In this document: positions 45,054-56,372 of the stretch, piece by piece | Numbering within the stretch: the first letter of the stretch is position 1 | Layout: every line of letters begins with the position of its first letter | Source of the DNA: Amia ocellicauda | Lineage: Eukaryota; Chordata; Actinopteri; Amiiformes; Amiidae | DNA: 64,000 nucleotides | Direction: 5' to 3' | Assembly (NCBI RefSeq): GCF_036373705.1 | Contig: NC_089864.1 | Span: 430,501 to 494,500 of the forward strand | The notes under the pieces: generated by a model | What the model was told of the DNA's origin: nothing | Database searches by the model: none | The model's input: the letters and a program-made list of their open reading frames with translations, nothing else | Position numbers and translations under genes: made by a program

Positions 45054-48000
45054 CTTCCCTCTAAATCTGTATAACATTTAGCATATTTAGCAAACAGTTG
45101 ACTTTAAAGCAGGTTCACACAACAAACACCCCCATAAGAAATTAAACCTGGGAGTTGGACATGTGAGATTACCAAGAAAGGCAAAAGACTGTAGCTGGTG
45201 TGATTACAAGCTGAGAAATGTAAGTGGAACTTTTAATTTTAACTGACTATGTTCAAGATTTTAATATGCATATACTTATAATACATGTAATGTGAATTTA
45301 GAAGTTTGTGGGTAAATGACTTATTTAACATGCCCCTCATTGATTTACTTCTTGTGTTAGTTTTGTTGTGTAAGCTCGCATAGATTAAAACAGGTGATGG
45401 ATTTGTGTACATCTTGCTTTTCATTTTGATAGTTTGTATTTAATAGTTAAAATAAATTAGATACATTAGATGTTTGCCTAATTTCTACAGAGATGCGCTT
45501 CTGTGTACGTATTGCAGCTGTGGTGTTAGTGCGCATGTGCGGTGGCGCTGTCCCTTTAAGAGGAGAGTTCAGGGGAATTTCACTGGAAACTGGAAAAAAC
45601 TGTTCACTCTGAGCCTTGCGTGTTTAGAGGTAATGACCATTGTCTTTATTTATAGCTTCTCATGTTAAATATTGCCAATTCCTTAAAGTAATGATTCATA
45701 TTGTATATATATAAATGTAGATCAGATCAAACCAAAGCATCCAAGTACCACCTACAAGTCACCTTATCATAGGAACCACAGAAAATCTCAATGACCAACA
45801 TGAGCGCACACACGCACGTGCACAAATAATGAAAAGAGCACTGAGCACTTTTAGTGAGAGGGGTGAGCCTGTTTAGCCGAGGAAAGCCTTGCAATGTCAG
45901 GGACGAGGGCGATGAGCTTCAAAAGCAGATGTGGTTCAGCATTCATTTTGTTGCGATACTTTGTCTTGATTGCAGTGAGAGCAGAGAACTGCACAGCCTT
46001 TAATTAGAGGGCTGGGTAGTCACTCTGTCTTTGGATCCAGAAGTTCAACAGTGACAGTTTAAATTCTGACATCAAAGTATCATCATATAATTCAAGCAAC
46101 TTCTCCTGCACAGGACAGATCCTCGAGTATTCTCGTGACATCAACAGTAAAGGGGTTTCTGATCCACAGCTTTTTCTTCATAGCAGTGATCCTGTCAAAC
46201 ACATAAACAATTGTTGCAGTCCCATAATCAGCTCATTCAAAGGTGAGAATATATCAGCCAGGTAGACTAATTGTATCAGCCATACTGGATCATCAATTAG
46301 ACTTGCCAAAGGAGATTTCTGGTCTTGCAGAAACAGAGTGCAGTTCAAAGAGCCCTGTGAGTATCTGCCCCTTGATAACCATCTCACTTCAGTGTGTAGC
46401 AAAAGCTGCACATGCTCACTGCCCTTTTCATTACAAAGCACACTGAACAGACTTGAATTCATTGGTCAGGCTTTGATAAAATTCACTACTTTGACAGCAG
46501 AGTCTAGCGCAGATTTTAAATCCTCAGGCATGTTCTTGACTGCCATTGCCTCGCCGCGGCGGATGCTGCAGTGCGTCCACTTCACATCCAGAGTGACCTC
46601 TCTAATCCGTGTGTCCACCAAAGCGTTTTTTCCTGAGGCCAGTGTATTTTTTCAAACGCCGCGTATGTAAAAATCCAGAAGTGTGACGAGGCGCTGAGCG
46701 CTGGGCATTTCTTTCTGGTCACAGAGAGGTGAAAAATGTTTAACTTAGGGTAAAACACAGCGCTCGTCACTGTCACTTGTTACTCAGCCATCCAATCACA
46801 GTGGAGGAGGGGCGGGACAAACACCACTTCAGCCATCCCTTCATCCAGAGCAAGGACAGAGCAATCACTCTACCTTGTGGGACATACCCTCAAACTCATA
46901 TCTATAAACTTGCAAATTGGCCAAATCAGCAACATCAGTAGACTCCTCTAACTGTAGTGAAAGCATCTGCTCATCTTAATGCGCTCTATCAGTGCACTTC
47001 TGACATCATCTGCCATGTCAATAATTCTGTCATTGGAAAGGGACACCAGGTCGAGCCGTTGAGCAGCTATTTCTCCACACATATGCACTTCTGCTCTTTT
47101 GCTAATGGTAATCTAAGTTCTTCACCAATAGTGTGGGCTTACCTGCTTTAGCAATCCACAGACTAGCATGGTGAGATGCTTCTTGGGCTTTGGAAACTGG
47201 AGTAACACTGTTCCTTATGGTGGACTTGCGCTGCTGCAGGTCTTTTAGTTTCCTCTGAAAAAATCAACAGGCTCATCCTTCAGATCACATTTCCTGGTGA
47301 AGTGGCGCCTCAGATGCGCTGCTTCATGTTCTCGACACACTGTGGTCTTCGCTCGTCCTCCTTCCCGGTGTAAGTAAATCCCTAACTTAGATCATTTTGG
47401 ATTGTATTGCCTTGTTGCCATTTTCCAACGCTTGCTAACACCAGCAGTGCCGTCTGTATCAGGTTCAGCAGCAGAGCTACTGTCCATTTATTATCCTCCT
47501 CCTTCTCAACGTGTGTGTCTGATCTATTGGAGCTGGGTTCAGTCCTCTTGGAGTTGTCCTTTCAGTCATGATATAACAGTTGATGTTTGCGAGGTATTCA
47601 TTGTAATTGCTCTGTTGGCGGATGTGGTGCTAAACTGTCTCTCTGAGAGCTCAAGAGTGGTGTAAACACTCACGTATTAGCATGCGCAGTACCGACGTAG
47701 TGAACAGGAACTTTTTTCCCTTTTGTGATCAAAGGGGTATACAGTGGAGACCACTTATAGCGATCACGGTTATAGCGATCAACCACTTATATGGATCAAA
47801 ACGCTTGGGACAGAATGGTCAACACTGTACTTAAAAAGTCTAAACACAGATTAGTCTTAATTATCTAGACTAATCTCATGCAAGTTAGTAAAAAGTGAAC
47901 TTGGTTTTGGACAAAACCATGATCCAGACATCAACTGACAAGTTTGTGAATTGATTTTCCAGGTGGCACAGAGCCGACACACAAAACAGGCAGCCTCATT

Positions 48001-51000
48001 TTTTGTAAGCTAGTTATTGTTATGCAGTTTTTATTTTTGACTAAGATCAGAATATTTTATGATTACGTTTGTTCTCAAACTCTGCTACCATTGGCATTCA
48101 GCATTGATAGTCTACAGTTTATTTATTTTATTTGAAGTGCATTGAAATCACTGGCAGACTGTGGCTTATAGACTATCTATTTGCACTACCGATATATTTT
48201 GAAAGTCAATACAATTCAGGTAATAGTGAAGCTGTCTGTTTCATTACTTTATATTCATGTAATAAATATATGTTAATTAAATGGTAATCTGCATTAAAAA
48301 AAAAACGGTTATAATGATCATCCGCTTATAGTGATCAATTTGACCTGGACAGACGTCTCCACTGTATTATGCATTATTTTATGGAAATGCACTGCTGTGT
48401 TAGTCTTTTGCACAGCACTGTATCTGTACACTATGTGTGTGTGATATATGATAACAATTTAGGAATATGATGCATGCTAAAATTGAATTGGGCTGATTGC
48501 TGTGTCGGTGATGCATTCATTGTCATTTTCTTTTAGGAGAAAATCCAGAAGTCCTACAGAGATACCGGGGCAATTTAGCTAACGAAGGCTATCAGCACTT
48601 TTTTTAACCACCACCAAATCAGGGGAACAGGACCAAGAATTATTCAAATAAAATAATTTTCCACTGGCGCGTCCAACCCCGGAAGCTTAAATGGGTATTT
48701 CCACTTGCTTAAGCGTCCGGACGTGTCCGTGTTTTGTGGCCGGTTAACTATCTGCTGCCAGACGTGGCCATAAGCGTCCGCCACCCCACTGAAGAAATCC
48801 TTCTCTTTCAGAAGCAGAGATCTGTGCTTGACTTGTAGACAGACAGGGAAGAGATCCGATACAAAGTGCCATGTGGGATTACAGTTTTATTAGCAGCATG
48901 GAGTGAAATCCACATACAGAAACAATGACTGCTTACAGTTAATATCCGAGTGCATTAAAGACTTGCACAGGACCGGTGCAGTGCCGAGACTAGATAAAAA
49001 TAAACTGAAGGATAATATTCGGAGCGATGGCAGCCGATGTTATTAATATTTTATGACCAACTGGATGGTGTTTCAGACTGTTGTGAATGGTGTGCAGGTC
49101 TGTTGTATAACAGCCCCATAGAGACAGTATGAAGGCAAATACAATTCAGTTAACGTGTGCCCATTTACAAGTTAAATTAATTAATAAATAAATACAGCAG
49201 ATCTGGGTTTCCCTCTAAAACATTAAGGACTTGTTTAATACATGCATCCATAAGTCCATTAACGCCATGAATGAAACGTGCACAATTAAACTATAAATTA
49301 TATAGGTTAAATTATAACCTGCTTTATTGTAGCTGCTGTTACTGTATCATAAATTGTGAAATGTTTCTGTGTATTTTGTTTCAGCTGTAAGTTGCCCTGG
49401 TTAAAGACGTCTGATAAGTAAATTAAAAATAATGTAGCAAAAAGTGTTGTTTGCAGTTACAAATCTGTAGAAAGAGTAATACGTTAATGGAGTCAAGTTG
49501 TGCCATTTAAAATGCATATCTACTAGCACATATCTTGATGATGATTACAATAATAACAATAATAAATATAGCTGCAAGCAGCAATGCAAAGGCCAAGTAC
49601 ACATTTGCACAGTACCATTCAGTCTAACACACTCTAATGTAGTTCAAACCCGCTGTTTATGACACATTTCACCATTGTTGAAAATTGATTGGCTCATGGC
49701 GGCCATCTTGTTCCATCAATCATTTTGATTAATTATTAAAGGAATGTGATGGAGGACCTAGTCGAGTGCATGTGTACAACATTTTGTGTCAATTGGACCA
49801 ACCGTTACAGAGAAGATGTTTGAAAATTTGACATTAAATCCAAAATGGACGCCATACCATGTGACATATGGCCTCCAAATTCCATACGGCCTAGCTCTAC
49901 ATAAGCCTCTCACATTTTTCTAAGTTTACTGAATTTTTTTTTTTTTTTAAATTCCAAAATTACTGTTTTTAGCATCCCCCTGTTTACACTGTCTTAAAAC
50001 TATTAAAATGTTTAAAACAGGCTAATTTTTGTGATCAATCACATGAAGAATCATATATTTTAATTATATTTAATTATATAGCCCTAATTATCGCTATAAC
50101 TATATGTTAATGGTAATCCAAGTATAGACACTTTACCGACTGCAGAAATACAAACCTTTCAACCTCACATAACTTAGCGATTAATACAACCGATCCATTC
50201 ATTACAGTGTCAAATGTGTTTTTAAAGGAATCCCATTTACAATAAAAGTTGATGTATTTTATGAGTGATTATTTTATTTTGCACATTGATAAAGCTGCAG
50301 GTACACAGAAGAAAAACACGTTAACACTGAATTTGTGGGAAAACTGTTCCAGTAAGTTATGGATGCCAGCGTGTTGTAGCCGTATTTATATACACATGTA
50401 TCAGGCTGTGACTGTCATACTGTATATTTCATGATATAGACATGTAGTGGCTACAGGACAGATTTAAACCCAGCGCATTGTATTTAATAATGCAACGCAG
50501 CTCTTTCTCCCAAAGATAAATTATACAGGAGAATATCTGGATACTTACATTAAGCTTTATCGTCAATGTTAATCGGATCATGATACAGGGAGAACTAACA
50601 CGGTTATTTTCTGGTAAACAAAATAAACTAGATGAAAATGGAAAATATACGTCAAAATGAACACTTAATTTTCTAACAATCATATTTTTAAGTGATGCAA
50701 TTTGTTTTCTATATTGTTTCAATGTGTCCCGGTTTCTACTTTTGAATATCTTGTATAACTTATACTATAAGACTGTGTTAGATATTGTCAAAACATTTCA
50801 GCCCAAAGTTTATTGCACTTTAATGTTAGCGATATTTCAGCCTCCAGTTTAAAACACTAAATCCCAGAGTGCCGAGCATCCAGACTGCGGTTTGACCTTT
50901 CGTGTCTCAGTCTCTTCCTAGGGCAGTTGGACCCACGACAGTGAGTGGAAACGCTGCCAGCAAAGTTTGTGTGAAGGTTACAGCACGACCACACTGAGGT

Positions 51001-54000
51001 GCACCTGAACATGGCCAGTGGAAACGGGATATTAGATGCAAGGCTTTTGTACATATTTGCAGTACCATACTCAGTACAATACAGTAATACATTTGTTAAA
51101 ATACTGTGGTAAAGCTTTACAAACCTGAGCAACCTGGCACCAGATCTCCTTCGGCCTCTCAGAGTTCAGGTCACAGGGGACTCTACATGTTTCAGTCTTA
51201 CATCATGTTTTTGAAGAACCCTGTCTATGATTGCAATGCTGACTGTAGGTATGTTTGATCATCTTCAGTAGTCTTTTGCTTGATCTTCTGAAGGCAAATT
51301 ACATTGTTCACCCGGACCAGGTCCACTATTGCAGTTTCTTGTTCTTCAGAGAAGAGTCGCCGACGGCTACAGCACTGGAACAGATAGTTGTCCAGCAAGA
51401 CCATATAATCAAACATCTTGATTTACAGTACTGTAATTCATACTGTAATGTGATTTGCTTTGTACATTGGAATAGAATAGTTTCACAAGTCTTGTTTAGA
51501 CTATTGTTGTTCAAATCTCATCAGATATGGCTCCTGGTTTTGTTCCTCATCCACTTCTTCCTTCTCTCAAGCACTTTCTTTCTTTCTTCCTTCTTCCATT
51601 GTGTCTGCGTCAGAAGAGGTTACCAGGAGCCCACTACCCATGATATAGTGCTGATTTACCAACACTGATTGGCCAGTTTAGAATTGGGCGCCCTCATGTT
51701 TGCTGATTAACTGAGCGGATGAACACAACTGCAACTAACACGTTTGAGTGCATTTTGCATTCATTGATTAAATGTGTATCAAACTACAAAGGCAAGAAAA
51801 TGATTAAAACAATTCTAAATGGATGTTGGGATTTTATCATTGCTTTTATGCTGTAGAAACTCATGTCACCCTTTTAGAAAAATGCTTGTACGCAATTGAG
51901 AAAAACTATAAATCACACAGTTTGACATTGTCTCCCAGATGCACATAATAAATTCAAACAGAGGTCAAGCTACCTTCTGACCTGACCCTAGGCTTGACCT
52001 ATCTTATTTAAGTATACAAGCAGTAAAGTCTTGCAAAGAGAGAAATTTGAAGTTTACTTCCACACTCTCTCCTCCTCCTCCTCTCCCTCTCCCTCTCCTT
52101 TCCTCTCCTCTCCTCTCTATCTACTCTAGTTCCTCTGATTCTTACACCTCATTTTCTAACTCTTTCTCCAGGCTCCTCCATTGTTTGTTCAGGCTCCAGG
52201 GTTTTCACAGGCGACTCCCTTTATACATAGCAAAGTGCTGCTTGCTGTGTGAAGAACTGAGCAAGCTGCACTTCCTGTATTGTGTGGTTTACTTACTTTA
52301 CAATTTGATGGCAATTGAGCACATGCCATGTGAATTTGACAAGATGGCAAATTGAACCGAAAGTTGAACTTTATGTAGAGTTTTGTTGTGTTTTGGAAAA
52401 ATGGTGTGTGCATTTTTGTAATTTGTGAGAAAACAAGCAAAAAGTTACTGTTAGTTTTGCTTACTATGTCAGGGGTTTAGGTGGCTGTGTTAATTTTTTT
52501 GAAAACATGAACCTTTATTATTGTGTAGTTTTTGGGGAAAATTGTATATGTAGTTTGTAATTTGTGTGAAATCAATGAAAATATACAATCAGATTTGCAA
52601 AATTATCAAGAGTTCAAATGACTGTATTAATTGTTTTGGGAGCTGTAGACATTCAGGGTAATGTAAGTAGATGGATTATGAACTGGTTGATGTGTAGGAA
52701 ACAGAGGGTGTCGATTAGAGGAGTCACTTCTAACTGGAGTGAGGTTGTTAGTTGAGTTCCACAGGTATCAGTACTAGGGCCTGTGCTTTTTCTAATCTAT
52801 ATTAATGATCTGGACTCTGGGATAGTTAGCAAACTTGTCAAATTTGCAGAAGATACTAAAATAGGTGGCTCAGCAGATACAATCTCGGCAGCACAGGCTA
52901 TTCAAAGGGACTTAGATAATATTCAGTTGTAGGCGACACCTGACAGATGAAATTCAATGTGGACAAGTGCAAGGTAATACATGCAAGTAACATAAATGTC
53001 CACTATAATTACACTATGGGAGGAACAGAACTAGATGAAGTAACACATGAGAAAGACCTAGGAGTCTATGTGGACTCCTCACTTTCTCCATCCAAACAAT
53101 GTGGGGAAGCAATAAAAAAGACAAACACAATGCTAGGGTATATTGTCAAATGTGTAGAATTGAGAACAAGGACAGTGATGTTCAGACTGTACAATGCACT
53201 AATTAGAGCTCATCTGGATACTCTGGACAGTTCTGGGCTCCACACTTCAAGAAAGATATCGCTGCTCTAGAGGCAGTTCAGAGGAGAGCAACCAGACTTA
53301 TTCCAGGTCTGAAGGGAAAGTCCTCCTGAGAGACTGAGGACCTGAACCTTTTCACCCTGGAACAGAGGAGACTACGTGGGGACTTGATCCAAGTCTTCAA
53401 AATCATGAAAGGCATCGACCACATCAAACCAGAGGAGCTTTTCCAGATCAGCAGGGACACACACACCCGGGGACACAAATGGAAATTGGGCTTCAAGGCA
53501 TTCAAGACAGAAAACAGGAGACACTTCTTCACACAGAGAGGCGTCACAATCTGAACAAACTCCCCAGCGATGTGGCTGAAGAGACAATTTGGGAACATTC
53601 AAAAACAGACTGGATAGGATCCTTGATCACTTAATGTTATTAATTACACTAAACGAGCACGATGGGGTGAATGGCCTCCTCTCGTTTGTAAACTTTCTTA
53701 TGTTCTTATGTTCTTATAGTTACAATATAAAACAACATAAATGGTGAGATAAAAATATAAAACATAAGGTGATAGGACATCCCAGCATCCTTTTATAGTG
53801 ACGGTAGCACAGTACACATACGTTTTAAATGTAATTGAATAAGACTTTCTATTTCTTAATGGTTCTTGAGACTTTTTCACAGCACTGCACATTGTCCTCA
53901 CAGACCCCCCTGATGTAATGGTGTACCCAAGGAACATGCTGGAGCTGGAGACGCCCAATACACTCATCTGCGCCGTCAAGAACTTCCACCCAATGGATGT

Positions 54001-55119
54001 CAATGTGACTTGGACCAAGAATAACCACCCCGTGTCAGAGGGAGTTAGACAGACAGAGCTGCTGTCCAATGAAGATTTCACCTTCAATATGTTCTCCTTC
54101 CTGACCTTCACCCCTGAGCTGGGAGACATCTACTCCTGCCAGGTGGAGCACAGTGCTCTTCCACAAGTGCTCACCAGACTCTGGGGTGAGTAAGAATGTG
54201 TAAGCAGTCCATTAATTTGGAATATATATATATAGGAAGTATTAACCCCCATTGTAGTTTTTCACATTTTGTTGTGTTACAACCTGACATTTTGATGCAT
54301 TTAATGCAATAATAATATTAAATAATTTTAATGGCTTTTCCCTTGAACGGAGTCCATCTGTGCACAATTGAAGTGGTTCACATGACTTCAGATTCAAGAC
54401 ACTGTAACGTCCCACAGTGAGTGCATTCAAAGCAAATAAACTACAATGAAGACCAAAGAGCTTTCAGAACAACCCCAGGGATAACATTGCAGAAAGTGAC
54501 AGATCAGGGGAAGGGTATAAAAGGATTTCAAAAGCATTGAATATCCCTCGGAGCACAGTCAAGTTAATTAATGCTGCTTAGAGCAGCCATCCTTCCAAAC
54601 TGAACAGATGGGTAAGAAGGTCAGAGAAGAGAGGAAAATTAATGATGCTAAATATAGGCAAATCCTTGAGGAAAATCTGTTTCAGTCTGAAAAAGCCCCA
54701 AGACTGGAGTGGAGATTGACCTTTCAGCAGGACAATGACCCCAAGCACACAACACAAGTGACACAAGAACCTGTCCTACAGTAAAACTCTGTGGCAAGAT
54801 TGACGATTGCTGTCCACCAACAATTCCCATCTGACTTGACAGAGGTTGAACAATTTTGCCAAGAAGAATGAGTAATATTTATAATAATTTCTTCAGTTCT
54901 CTTCTCAATTCAGTCCTGTAGCAGTGTCGTTTTTATTACCTCTAAACTATATAATCATAGATTATAATAGACATGGACTTTTTTTTCACAGAGGTGGACA
55001 TTCAGACAAAATCATCAAACGTCGGTGCGACAGTGTTCTGTGGAGCTGGTCTGACTTTCGGGCTGCTGGGAGTGGCTGTGGGGACTTTCTTACTCATTAA
55101 AGGGAACAACTGCGAATAA
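38223..55119 (+). CDS. MHC class II alpha chain (four coding exons)
   Basis: Encodes the alpha partner of the class II heterodimer. Coding exons: 38223-38283, 43166-43414, 53904-54185, 54992-55119. All introns are phase 1 and GT-AG. The product has a signal peptide, an 83-residue alpha-1 domain with the fish-type cysteine pair, an Ig C1 alpha-2 domain, a connecting peptide, a transmembrane helix and a tail of only a few residues. In alpha-1 the usual Asn62 and Asn69, which hold the peptide backbone, read as Ala and Asp. With the beta chains' changes this suggests a non-classical role. The frame is intact. Introns 1 (4.9 kb) and 2 (10.5 kb) are filled with transposons. Confidence 0.92.
38803..38851. 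repeat. (TA)n microsatellite
   Basis: About 24 TA dinucleotides just inside the left inverted repeat of the 3.1-kb element. Confidence 0.9.
41200..41375 (+). mobile_element. L2-like LINE 3' tail inside the 3.1-kb element
   Basis: The 'gttgtaagtcacccaggatg' then 'gggcgtctgccaagaaata' box, followed by (AAAT)n and (AAT)n to 41375. It is nested in the DNA element. Confidence 0.8.
42180..42345 (+). repeat. Interspersed repeat with 'ccctggtcctggagagctgc' motif
   Basis: This motif, followed by 'aatcctgcaggttttcc', is common as a dispersed repeat in fish DNA (memory). The family is not assigned and its limits are approximate. Confidence 0.45.
43166..43414 (+). CDS. IIA exon 2: alpha-1 (peptide-binding) domain
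   Basis: 249 nt. Acceptor TTATTTCACAG, donor GTAAGA. It starts [17 protein letters not shown] and contains the LDGD turn, LPDFADQ, and a C-terminal helix reading [24 protein letters not shown]. The two cysteines (IACQ, QICF) match the fish alpha-1 disulfide. In the helix, positions equivalent to Asn62 and Asn69 are Ala and Asp. An NFT sequon lies near the start. Confidence 0.9.
43796..43994 (+). repeat. Dispersed repeat shared with 5326-5584
   Basis: 'gaataatgatctcattaat' to 'catgtttagt' matches the copy near the window start. The segment before it is inverted relative to that copy. Confidence 0.5.
43999..44330 (+). repeat. Repeat with 'GGTAACACTTTATTTTAAG' terminus
   Basis: A+T-rich sequence behind a terminus resembling that of the 38564 element and other 'gtaacacttta' repeats here. 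No right end was found. Confidence 0.4.
44385..44700 (-). mobile_element. L2-like LINE 3' end with (TTA)n
   Basis: Antisense tail: ATT repeats to 44449, then 'ccagggcgagttac' and the 3'UTR matching 3700-3905 ('gaggtcctacatcctggacgg'). Confidence 0.85.
45008..45046. repeat. (CA)n microsatellite
   Basis: About 19 CA dinucleotides followed by a short (TA) run. Confidence 0.9.
45880..47380 (-). pseudogene. hAT-type (ZBED-like) transposase relic
   Basis: The best block lies at 46462-46190 on the minus strand: '[14 protein letters not shown]', then '[32 protein letters not shown]'. It matches the conserved region of hAT transposases and of ZBED/FAM200-like host proteins derived from them. Upstream, '[17 protein letters not shown]'-like sequence (near 47300-47250) and downstream C-terminal traces (near 45900) agree in order. 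Many stops and frameshifts are present. No inverted ends were found. Confidence 0.65.
47742..48364. mobile_element. pogo/Tigger-like non-autonomous element (623 bp)
   Basis: Termini CAGTGGAGAC and GTCTCCACTG are exact inverses. TA flanks both ends (47740-47741; 48365-48366). Just inside both ends are repeated 'cttatagcgatca' motifs in opposite orientation, like the sub-terminal boxes of Tigger elements. There is no coding capacity. Confidence 0.8.
48531..48607 (+). other. Exon-like frame, unidentified
   Basis: After a pyrimidine tract and TTTTAG the frame reads [23 protein letters not shown] and stops. It may be a lost terminal exon or chance. No family is recognised. Confidence 0.2.
49380..49440 (+). 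mobile_element. L2-like LINE 3' tail (short, old)
   Basis: 'gctgtaagttgccctggtta' then 'aagacgtctgataagtaaatt', a mutated copy of the L2 end box. Confidence 0.6.
49560..49905 (+). repeat. Interspersed repeat with 'agctgcaagcagcaatg' start
   Basis: A stretch with the motifs 'gctcatggcggccatcttg' and 'aaaatggacgccatac', known to the annotator as a dispersed fish repeat. Limits and family are unsure. Confidence 0.4.
50880..51420 (-). pseudogene. IS630/Tc1-like transposase relic
   Basis: Minus strand from 51416: '[31 protein letters not shown]' followed by '[17 protein letters not shown]', the N-terminal helix-turn-helix region of a Tc1/IS630-type transposase. Downstream pieces (near 50930) show '[11 protein letters not shown]'-like remnants of the catalytic half. 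Stops break it. Confidence 0.5.
52066..52120. repeat. Pyrimidine-rich (CTCCT)n tract
   Basis: Simple CT-rich run. Confidence 0.85.
52639..53718 (+). mobile_element. CR1-like LINE 3' fragment with (ttcttatg)n tail
   Basis: Same family as 23206-24912. It reads '[12 protein letters not shown]', '[13 protein letters not shown]' (the catalytic Asp pair is broken: AEDT), '[13 protein letters not shown]', and the C-terminal block, ending in repeats of 'cttatgtt' at 53696-53718. The 5' end is truncated, as usual for LINEs. Its unoccupied site at about 53130 shows the pre-insertion state of the LTR at 23874. It ends 185 bp before IIA exon 3. Confidence 0.85.
53904..54185 (+). CDS. IIA exon 3: alpha-2 Ig C1 domain
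   Basis: 282 nt, encoding [20 protein letters not shown] onward. Ig cysteines lie in [10 protein letters not shown] and [10 protein letters not shown]; Trp is in NVTWTKN, which also holds an NVT sequon. An upstream CAG at 53885 was rejected because the chosen one gives the family's usual 282 nt and start. Donor GTGAGT. Confidence 0.93.
54230..54860 (+). mobile_element. Degenerate Tc1-like element in IIA intron 3
   Basis: 'gaagtattaacccccattg' and 'tgttgtgttacaacctgaca' are typical Tc1-element terminal sequence. Near 54725 a 'FQQDNDPKH'-type catalytic block survives. Most of the gene is deleted. Confidence 0.65.
54992..55119 (+). CDS. IIA exon 4: connecting peptide, transmembrane segment, stop
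   Basis: After TTTTTTTCACAG. It encodes [11 protein letters not shown], the helix [22 protein letters not shown] with spaced glycines, then KGNNCE and TAA. The spaced glycines mirror those in IIB1 exon 4. Confidence 0.9.
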
Positions 55120-55398
55120 CTGAGGTATGGGAGAGAAATTTAAGCAAACAAAAAAAGTAGAATTAATGTGTAATACTACAGACGTAAATCTGCTAATTTA
55201 TATTCCACCCCCTTGCATGACTGAATCGGGTTGTAAAAATATTTGTTTATGTTTATTTCCCCTGATGTGGTCAGATGTGTTGTTTATGGAGGCAAGACCA
55301 TATCTGTAGCTTTTGGAAAACATTTGCTGTAAATTCCTTTTCTATCCACACTTAGGTTTACCTTTTAATTGAACAACTAAGTACCTTATTTTCTAAAG

Positions 55399-55465
55399 GT
55401 GCTGTAGATTTCTGTAATGGGTACGAGGGACACCAGAATAAAGTTTAAACATTTATTTGTACAAC
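55399..55465 (+). other. IIA probable 3'UTR exon with AATAAA
   Basis: A GTATGG donor follows the stop at 55125. A weak acceptor (TTCTAAAG) ends at 55398, and AATAAA lies at 55437-55442. The exon end is unknown. Confidence 0.4.
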
Positions 55466-55514
55466 TTGTTCATGTTATTTGCCTCCAGCCACCATGATAC
55501 ACATCTCTACACTA

Positions 55515-56372
55515 CAGATGGGTGACAAATTAAAGGAAAACCCTGGATAAATTAGTGGAGGAACATAACAAATGCAGATGCCTCCATACAGGTGTACTGC
55601 ATGATACAATTAAGCATTTAACATCCTATCAGACTCTGTGGCATGAATAGAAATGCTGAGCAGCCCAGCTGACCTGGATTTTGGATCAAGATGGCAAGAG
55701 GAAAGGATCTCAGTGACTGTGAAAGAGGGTCATTATTGGGGCACGAATGGCAGGAGCTTCAGTCACACAGACGCTCAACTGGCTCGTGTTCTGGACAAGT
55801 GGGTGAGGGCAGGTGGGACACAAGAGAATGGGACAGGCCTGACTGCTGGACCCCTATAGTGAGGGGGTCCGGAGGCTCTGTTATTTTGTGGGGGGCATTT
55901 TCCTGGCATGGTTTGGGTCCACTTGTCCCTTTGAGGGAAGGGTCACTGCAAATCATGACAGAGTTATTCTGAGTGATCACCTTTATCCTGTGGTGACACA
56001 TTTCTGTCCTGATGGGAGTGGTCTCTTCCAGGATGACAATGCCCATCCACAGGGCACGGGGGTCACTGAATGGTGTGATGAGGATGAAAATGATGTGAAT
56101 CATATGCTATGGCCTTCAGTCACCAGATCTCAACCCAATTGAACACCTGTGGGAGATTGTGGACCGACGTGTTAGACGGCACTGTCCACCACCATCATCA
56201 AAACCCCTAATGAGGGAATATCTTTTGGAAGAATGGTGTTCATCCCTCCAATAGAGTCCAGAGACTCGTAGAATGTGTGCCAAGAGCATTGAAGCTGTTC
56301 TGGGGCTCGTGGTGCCCAACACCTTACTGAGACACTTTATGTTGGGTTTTCCTTTAATTTGTCACCCATCTG
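55515..56372 (+). mobile_element. Deleted Tc1/mariner-type element (858 bp)
   Basis: The ends 'cagatgggtgacaaattaaa' and their inverse match over about 26 bp. TA flanks both sides. Inside, broken plus-strand frames retain a transposase: 'GSGGSVILWGAFSWHGLGPL' (near 55870) and '[20 protein letters not shown]' (near 56120, with the last catalytic Glu). The central part and most of the N-terminus are missing or scrambled, so it is non-autonomous. Confidence 0.85.

Larger units (their letters stand above)
43415..53903 (+). other. IIA intron 2
   Basis: 10.5 kb built largely of repeats listed separately: shared repeat, L2 tail, (CA)n, hAT relic, pogo-like element, IS630/Tc1-like relic, CR1 fragment. 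Stretches 44701-45880, 48620-49370, 49910-50870 and 51430-52630 show nothing recognisable beyond simple sequence. Confidence 0.75.

Noticed and set aside
52047..52355. 102-codon plus-strand frame
   Set aside because: Starts in a CT-rich simple tract; no domain seen.
53885..53903. Upstream CAG as acceptor for IIA exon 3
   Set aside because: It would extend the alpha-2 domain by six residues not usual for the family; the acceptor ending at 53903 gives 282 nt.
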